NCBI GenBank assembly: GCA_947589585.1
Contig: CANQCA010000019.1
Coordinates: 1 to 17,233, forward strand
Direction: 5' to 3'
Origin: an uncultured Clostridia bacterium
GTDB taxonomy: Bacteria; Bacillota; Clostridia; Christensenellales; Borkfalkiaceae
DNA: 17,233 nucleotides
A program made the translations under genes and the position numbers. Positions 13,585-17,233 of the stretch are shown one piece after another. Numbering within the stretch: the first letter of the stretch is position 1; every line of letters begins with the position of its first letter. A model generated the notes under the pieces. It was given only the letters and a program-made list of their open reading frames with translations, searched no databases and was not told the origin of the DNA.

Positions 13585-14244
13585 TCAAATAACAACTTTG
13601 CTATCCTTTATAATACTGCCGGCGGGATGGGCGCCGCGGACGGAAACGAGCGGAAAGACGCGGGAACGCCTTCCGAGCACAGTTCCCGGGTTCAGGACAG
13701 CATTCGAGCCCACCTCGGAATCATCACCCAAAAAGGACCCGCATTTTTTAAGCCCCGTCTCGATATCTTTCTCGGCCGTGCGTATGCGGACGGGAGCACC
13801 GTCCCCCCTCAGATTGGAAAGCACCGTACCCGCGCCGAGATGCACGCGATAGCCTAAAATACTGTCCCCCACATAGCTCAGATGCGGTACCTTGGCCTCA
13901 TCGAAGAGGATACAATTTTTCAGCTCGGTGAAATTCCCCACAACGCATCCTCTTCCCACGATCACGCTGCCCCGTATGCATGCATAGCTTCGCACCTTTG
14001 CATCTGCGCATATGATACAGGGTGCATGTAATACCGCCGTGGGCGCAACGAAAGCGCTCTCGTGCACAAACACCCCTTCCGATACCTGCGTAAAATTCAT
14101 TTCGATACATGTCGAAATAATGCCGATTTCATTGGAAATATGCGGTAAAACTTCCCATGGATAGAGAAAACTTCCGATAAGCTCGGCTGCGATCGTGTGG
14201 CCGGGGTCGAATAAATTCACCGATCTGAGCTCTTCCTGCACCAT
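13585..14244 (-). CDS. Left-handed beta-helix (hexapeptide) protein, GlmU-like UDP-GlcNAc pyrophosphorylase homologue
   Basis: The 219-residue protein matches the clostridial family usually annotated as UDP-N-acetylglucosamine pyrophosphorylase. An N-terminal helix pair (NLFDPGHTIAAELI, then YPWEVLP) precedes hexapeptide repeats forming a left-handed beta helix, with family landmarks IRGSVIVG, GNFTELKN, VPHLSYVGDSILG, LGAGT and LNPGTVLGRRS. It lacks the GlmU uridylyltransferase domain, so an acyltransferase or sugar-nucleotide role is plausible but unproven. The start is uncertain: ATG at 14244 has no strong ribosome binding site, and a GTG at 14280 would add 12 residues that look unlike the family. 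Its 3' end abuts a repeat island, but the protein seems complete. Confidence 0.85.
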   Translation of the reverse strand: MVQEELRSVNLFDPGHTIAAELIGSFLYPWEVLPHISNEIGIISTCIEMNFTQVSEGVFVHESAFVAPTAVLHAPCIICADAKVRSYACIRGSVIVGRGCVVGNFTELKNCILFDEAKVPHLSYVGDSILGYRVHLGAGTVLSNLRGDGAPVRIRTAEKDIETGLKKCGSFLGDDSEVGSNAVLNPGTVLGRRSRVFPLVSVRGAHPAGSIIKDSKVVI

Positions 14245-14315
14245 ATCCCATTGTATGCCGAATGGTGACGGGGGGTGCACACTCTACTTATTTTGATTAT
14301 TATCTAAATAATGGG

Positions 14316-14338
14316 AAAACCCCCGAAATTCGGGGGTT
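14316..14338 (-). terminator. Hairpin terminator after the spore coat cluster
   Basis: AACCCCCGAA (14318-14327) pairs with TTCGGGGGTT (14329-14338), giving a strong stem with a tight loop. On the minus strand it is followed by TTTT and then an AT-rich stretch. It begins 3 nt after the stop codon of the 37-residue ORF. The short U-run makes it weaker than a textbook terminator. An AT-rich inverted repeat ATTATT/AATAAT (14296-14312) follows and may belong to the promoter region of the hexapeptide gene. Confidence 0.65.
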
Positions 14339-14341
14339 ATT

Positions 14342-14455
14342 TCATGATTTGCCCGTCGATGCGATACTTTTATCATCTTTCGCATCGGGCATGATCATAC
14401 AGTAATTCGGATTGTGCGCATAGCTTATCTGCTTCTTCTTTTTCTTTTTGGACAT
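14342..14455 (-). CDS. Lys-rich 37-residue small protein in the spore coat cluster
   Basis: This short ORF is supported by context. The ATG at 14455 stands 4 nt after AGGAGG, and the gene follows the CotF stop by 19 nt. A strong hairpin begins 3 nt after its stop. The product starts MSKKKKKKQISYAHNPNYC, a run of six Lys followed by an Asn/Tyr/Cys-containing stretch, then MIMPDAKDDK. The composition suits a small spore coat or nucleic-acid-binding peptide. I do not recognise a family. An ATG 4 nt upstream in another frame lies directly against the AGGAGG and is unlikely to be used. Confidence 0.65.
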   Translation of the reverse strand: MSKKKKKKQISYAHNPNYCMIMPDAKDDKSIASTGKS

Positions 14456-14474
14456 CCATCCTCCTGTAAGACGC

Positions 14475-14768
14475 TCAGCCCGCGGAGAGCTGTTTTTTGC
14501 ACTTCTGGAACTTCTCTACATTCTGATCGATCATCATCTTCGCGGCGGGCTGTACTTCATAATACCCGCGCGCGAGCATCTGCTCGAACACATCGAACTG
14601 CGTCTGGGCCTGCTGCGTATAATTTGTGAGGATGCTCTTGCGGAAGGCCTGCGAACTTCCCTCCGTAAGCCCCGCCGCATAGTAGGTCATGAGCAGCTTC
14701 TCCTGATCGAGAAGGTCCTGTAGGGCGTCCTTTTCGCATAGCGTGATATCCCTCTTCGACTGTTTCAT
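14475..14768 (-). CDS. CotF-family spore coat protein
   Basis: This 97-residue protein matches the CotF spore coat family, a ferritin-like helical bundle. Landmarks are ITLCEKDALQDLLDQEKLL near the N-terminus, Y29-Y30 in MTYYAAGL, and the C-terminal helix YTQQAQTQFDVFEQMLARGYYEVQPA, typical of clostridial CotF proteins. It is shorter than Bacillus CotF (about 160 residues), as usual for clostridial single-domain members. The ATG at 14768 overlaps the stop of the 65-residue gene (ATGA), and AAGGAGG precedes it within that gene's end. The protein implies that the organism forms spores. No clear sporulation sigma promoter was recognised. Confidence 0.88.
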   Translation of the reverse strand: MKQSKRDITLCEKDALQDLLDQEKLLMTYYAAGLTEGSSQAFRKSILTNYTQQAQTQFDVFEQMLARGYYEVQPAAKMMIDQNVEKFQKCKKQLSAG

Positions 14769-14962
14769 TGCTTGCCTCCTTCCAGAAGTGTGCAGAGCGC
14801 GTTGAACCGCTCCTCGTGTTGCATGGCGATCTTTTCCATCTCCTGTGCCAGCGCGGCATCCGTTAACGTATTGGAATACAGCCGCGCCTTCTTGCAGGCC
14901 ATTTCTTCTCCCGTGAGAACTTGGACGAGCACATCCAGATCCTTTGCCGTAAGTTCGGTCAT
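14765..14962 (-). CDS. Small helical protein paired with CotF (probable spore coat partner)
   Basis: This 65-residue acidic helical protein precedes cotF with an ATGA overlap. Its ATG at 14962 has an AGGAGG ribosome binding site 8 nt upstream. The sequence (LTAKDLDVLVQVLTGEEMACKKARLY, then EMEKIAMQHEERFNALCTLL) resembles half of a ferritin-like/CotF helical bundle. Clostridial genomes often encode such a short protein next to CotF. It may pair with the CotF product to complete a four-helix bundle in the coat. The family link is by pattern only; the operon link is strong. Confidence 0.75.
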   Translation of the reverse strand: MTELTAKDLDVLVQVLTGEEMACKKARLYSNTLTDAALAQEMEKIAMQHEERFNALCTLLEGGKQ

Positions 14963-15024
14963 AAAAAAAACCTCCTGCGCTTAAGTTTTCCCGCGCGGGA
15001 GATTTTTATACATCCGTTTCTGTT

Positions 15025-15657
15025 TCAATCTTTCTCTATATGCTCGCTTCGGTATTTGCACATATCTGCAAGTGTGCAACTCTCGCATGCGGGCTTCTGC
15101 GAATGGCATACCCGCCGCCCGTGCCAGATGAGAAGGTGGTGCGACTGCGACCATTTGCTCTTCGGGATGACCTGCATGAGGCCGCGTTCGACCTTCTCGG
15201 GTGTGTTGCCTATGGCGAGGCCGAGCCTGTTCGCCACGCGGAAGACGTGCGTATCCACCGCAATGGCGTCGCCGCCGAATGCAACGGCATAGACGACGTT
15301 GGCCGTCTTTCTTCCCACCCCGGCGAGCGTTTGCAATTCTTCGAGCGTGGAGGGAACTTCACCCTGAAACTTCTCTATGATATCCCTCGAGGCGGAGAGA
15401 ATATGCGCCGCCTTGCTATGGTAAAACCCACAGGAGAAGATAAATTTTTCGAGTTCCTCCTGCGAAAGCGTCGTCATCGTCTCGGGTGTGTTGTATTTTG
15501 CGAAGAGTTTCTCCGTCACCTTGTTGACGCGTTCGTCCGTACACTGTGCCGATAAAATGACGGCGACGAGCAATTCGTACGCACTCGTAAAGTGCAGGGC
15601 GGGCTTGGCGTCGGGATAAAGGACCTCCAGCCTTGCTATGATCTCTTGTGTATCCAT
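15025..15657 (-). CDS. nth: Endonuclease III
   Basis: Nth is a DNA glycosylase/AP lyase that removes oxidised pyrimidines in base excision repair. The 210 residues contain the helix-hairpin-helix LAGVGRKTANVV with catalytic Lys117, the catalytic Asp135 in AVDTHVFRV, and the 4Fe-4S ligands C184, C191, C194 and C200 with the standard 6-2-5 spacing. The length equals the E. coli enzyme. The ATG at 15657 has no ribosome binding site: a TATAAT box ends 6 nt before it, predicting a leaderless mRNA. No upstream alternative start is plausible because a promoter and then the DUF3343 stop (15702-15700) come directly before. Confidence 0.96.
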   Translation of the reverse strand: MDTQEIIARLEVLYPDAKPALHFTSAYELLVAVILSAQCTDERVNKVTEKLFAKYNTPETMTTLSQEELEKFIFSCGFYHSKAAHILSASRDIIEKFQGEVPSTLEELQTLAGVGRKTANVVYAVAFGGDAIAVDTHVFRVANRLGLAIGNTPEKVERGLMQVIPKSKWSQSHHLLIWHGRRVCHSQKPACESCTLADMCKYRSEHIEKD

Positions 15658-15663
15658 ATATGC

Positions 15664-15692
15664 ATTATAGCGCAGATACGCAAAAAAAGCAA
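15664..15692 (-). promoter_or_regulatory. Promoter of nth, predicted to give a leaderless mRNA
   Basis: The -35 box TTGCTT (15692-15687) and a perfect -10 box TATAAT (15669-15664) are spaced by 17 bp. The -10 box is 6 nt from the nth ATG, the same geometry as the XRE-membrane gene at 7390. The promoter begins 8 nt after the stop of the DUF3343 gene. Confidence 0.8.
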
Positions 15693-15699
15693 GAGCATT

Positions 15700-15936
15700 T
15701 CAGCTGCCGAGGTACCGCCCTTCTCCCAAAAATCCCGAAAAGGACGAATACGGCCGCTTGGATAGGACAAGCTTGGCCTTATCCATAAAGCGTGCTTCGA
15801 ATTTTGCCGAGATCCCGCAGCCGACGCCTGCCTCTTTGGGCGTGGGCACAGCCTGAACGGGCGCACCCGCCGCTTTAAGACGGGAGATGAAGTCGAGCGT
15901 CTGCGCACGCGAACGAAAAACAGCAAGTATGGTCAT
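15700..15936 (-). CDS. DUF3343 protein, putative Se/S carrier-like
   Basis: This 78-residue protein fits DUF3343, a small family often found beside YedF/TusA-like and cysteine desulfurase-like proteins and described as a putative selenium or sulfur carrier. Its single Cys (C40) lies in GVGCGIS, where the family has its conserved Cys, with FRSRAQTLDF upstream and a variable Arg/Ser-rich tail. The ATG at 15936 follows GAAGGAAAGGG. It is divergent from a cysteine desulfurase-family gene with only 53 bp between starts, consistent with that role: the desulfurase would place sulfur or selenium on the Cys. The carrier function is inference. Confidence 0.8.
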   Translation of the reverse strand: MTILAVFRSRAQTLDFISRLKAAGAPVQAVPTPKEAGVGCGISAKFEARFMDKAKLVLSKRPYSSFSGFLGEGRYLGS

Positions 15937-15955
15937 GATGTTTCCCTTTCCTTCG

Positions 15956-15961
15956 TATAAT
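15956..15961 (+). promoter_or_regulatory. -10 box of the cysteine desulfurase gene
   Basis: A perfect TATAAT lies 28 nt before the ATG at 15990. No good -35 box is seen at 16-18 bp, so an activator or weak activity is possible. On the other strand a TATTAT at 15962-15957 overlaps it and could serve the DUF3343 gene. Confidence 0.5.
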
Positions 15962-15989
15962 AGATAGAATATTTGATTTGGGAGAGAAT

Positions 15990-17105
15990 ATGATCTATCT
16001 CGATAATGCGGCGAGCGGCTACTTCAAGCCCGCATCCGTGCAAAACGCCGTGCTTGCGGCCATGCGCATTTCAGCCAATCCGGGAAGAAGCGGACACAGG
16101 CTCTCTGTCGCCCTCGCCGAGCGCGTCCTCGCCTGCAGAGAACTTCTTTCCGAAGTCTTCGACGGCTACGGCTACGAACGCGCGGTATTCACCCGTTCGT
16201 GCACAGAAGCGCTCAATATCGCACTCCTCGGCACGCTCAAGGCAGGCGACCACGCCGTTTGCACCTGTCTCGAACACAACTCCGTCCTGCGTCCCCTCGA
16301 ACATCTCAAAAGGACCGCGGGCATCGAATATGACGTCGCCCCCTTAAGCGAGGACGGAAAACTCTCTCCCGAAACGGTCGCCGCGCTCGTAAAAGAAAAT
16401 ACCCGCATATGCTGCATCACTTCCGCTTCCAACGTGACGGGATACGCGCCCGACATAGTCGCCTTCAGAAATGCCCTGCCCGAACGCGTTCTCCTGCTCG
16501 TCGACGGCGCACAGGGCGCGGGACATATTCCCATCCGCATGAAAGAGATGGGGATCGATTTTCTCGCCCTCGCGGGGCACAAGGGGCTACACGCGATGCA
16601 GGGCGCAGCGGCGCTCCTCTTTTCCGAACGCGTCGAGCCCGAACCCCTCCTCTTCGGCGGAACGGGGAGCGAGAGCTTCAACCTCGATATGCCCGCATTT
16701 TATCCAGACAGGCTCGAGGCGGGAACGCTTTCCTATCCCGCGATCGCATCGCTTTTTGAGGGCTTGCTCACGGTGAAAGCGCAGCGGCGCGAGGGAGAGA
16801 AAACGCTCCTTCGGCTCACTTCTTCGCTCATCGGATCCCTCTCGGCCATGGGGCGCTACCGCATCTTTTCCGAGCCGAACGCATGCGGGATCGTCGCCTT
16901 TGCTCACGACATGGTACCCTCGGAAGAGCTCGCCGGGATACTTTCCGACCGGTTCGACATCGCCGTCCGCGGGGGGCTGCACTGCGCGCCCCTTGCGCAC
17001 AAGGCGCTCGGGACGTTTCCCGAAGGCCTCGTGCGCGCGTCCTTTTCTCCCTTTCAAAGCATGCGGGACGCGAATGCGCTCTATGCCGCGCTCAAAAAAA
17101 TTTAG
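15990..17105 (+). CDS. Cysteine desulfurase-family aminotransferase V enzyme
   Basis: This PLP-dependent enzyme would remove sulfur (or selenium) from cysteine. The 371-residue protein starts MIYLDNAASG, typical of the family. PLP contacts are H96 in LEHNSV and D172 in LVDGAQG, with the Schiff-base lysine K198 in LAGHKG. The persulfide Cys is C332 in GGLHCAPLAH. This motif and the overall layout fit the cysteine desulfurase family that includes Enterococcus EF2568, linked to selenium-dependent enzymes, rather than IscS or SufS. The ATG at 15990 follows GGGAG with 5-nt spacing; an upstream in-frame TTG at 15978 is rejected because it precedes this site. No scaffold protein (IscU/SufU) is adjacent. 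Its stop overlaps that of the convergent gene. Confidence 0.9.
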   Translation: MIYLDNAASGYFKPASVQNAVLAAMRISANPGRSGHRLSVALAERVLACRELLSEVFDGYGYERAVFTRSCTEALNIALLGTLKAGDHAVCTCLEHNSVLRPLEHLKRTAGIEYDVAPLSEDGKLSPETVAALVKENTRICCITSASNVTGYAPDIVAFRNALPERVLLLVDGAQGAGHIPIRMKEMGIDFLALAGHKGLHAMQGAAALLFSERVEPEPLLFGGTGSESFNLDMPAFYPDRLEAGTLSYPAIASLFEGLLTVKAQRREGEKTLLRLTSSLIGSLSAMGRYRIFSEPNACGIVAFAHDMVPSEELAGILSDRFDIAVRGGLHCAPLAHKALGTFPEGLVRASFSPFQSMRDANALYAALKKI

Positions 17106-17233
17106 AGCTTTTTGAGTTCCTCGACGATCCCCTTGAGCCTGCGCCTTTTCACCCCGTCGAGAAGGGGGGAAAGCTGGGCATAAAATGCGTCGATCTGATC
17201 GTTTGTCAGCGTGCCCTTCTTCTTCCCATCGAC
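17102..17233 (-). CDS. C-terminal end of an unrecognised protein
   Basis: The last 43 codons of a minus-strand gene enter from the right edge. The sequence is basic and helical, with LTNDQIDAFYAQLSPLLDGV and ending KRRRLKGIVEELKKL, then TAA at 17104-17102. It is open across the whole visible stretch with codon use like its neighbours, so it is likely real. The stop codon overlaps the desulfurase stop on the other strand. No family is recognised. Confidence 0.6.
   Translation of the reverse strand, partial: VDGKKKGTLTNDQIDAFYAQLSPLLDGVKRRRLKGIVEELKKL

Noticed and set aside
14985..15006. CCCGCGCGGG palindrome between nth and the coat cluster as a terminator
   Set aside because: The stem has no loop of its own and no T-run follows on the minus strand.

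Overview
The window looks like chromosomal DNA from a GC-rich, spore-forming member of the Clostridia (Bacillota). Three things point there: an McsA-McsB-ClpC protein quality-control operon, a CotF-family spore coat cluster, and an anaerobe-type reverse rubrerythrin. AGGAGG-type ribosome binding sites and many near-consensus housekeeping promoters (TTGACA, 17 bp, TATAAT) agree with this. Genus and species cannot be fixed from sequence reading alone. No phage, insertion sequence, CRISPR array, rRNA or tRNA was seen.

Layout. 1-337: the start of an exported protein with a SipW-type signal peptide, with its promoter. 338-1383: about 1 kb without a credible gene, filled with GC-rich palindromic repeat modules. 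1384-7390 (minus): a probable six-gene run made of an XRE regulator with four membrane helices, a second membrane protein, DUF1653, mcsA, mcsB and clpC. CtsR, the usual first gene and repressor of this operon, is missing here, and the XRE-membrane gene sits at the head. 7532-8113: reverse rubrerythrin as a single transcription unit. 8204-10548 (minus): argS with a translationally coupled HAD phosphatase, divergent from ychF at 10668-11768 (plus). 11942-13357: a cytoplasmic BspA-type leucine-rich-repeat protein divergent from a small XRE regulator; their overlapping promoters share one 21-bp palindrome. 13358-13584: a second island of the same repeat modules. 13585-14244: a left-handed beta-helix nucleotidyltransferase-like protein. 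14342-14962 (minus): a spore coat cluster of three short genes, including an unrecognised Lys-rich 37-residue ORF. 15025-15657: nth. 15700-17105: DUF3343 divergent from a cysteine desulfurase-family gene, a pair suggestive of sulfur or selenium transfer. 17102-17233: the C-terminal end of an unrecognised gene that converges on the desulfurase with overlapping stop codons.

The observations most worth a second look are these: the clp operon lacks ctsR and is led by a membrane-anchored XRE gene; two genes (that XRE gene and nth) have their TATAAT box exactly 6 nt before the ATG, which predicts leaderless mRNAs; the XRE/LRR pair shares an operator-like palindrome; a small ORF lies in the spore coat operon; and mobile-looking repeat families with conserved ends and variable middles recur in three intergenic places.
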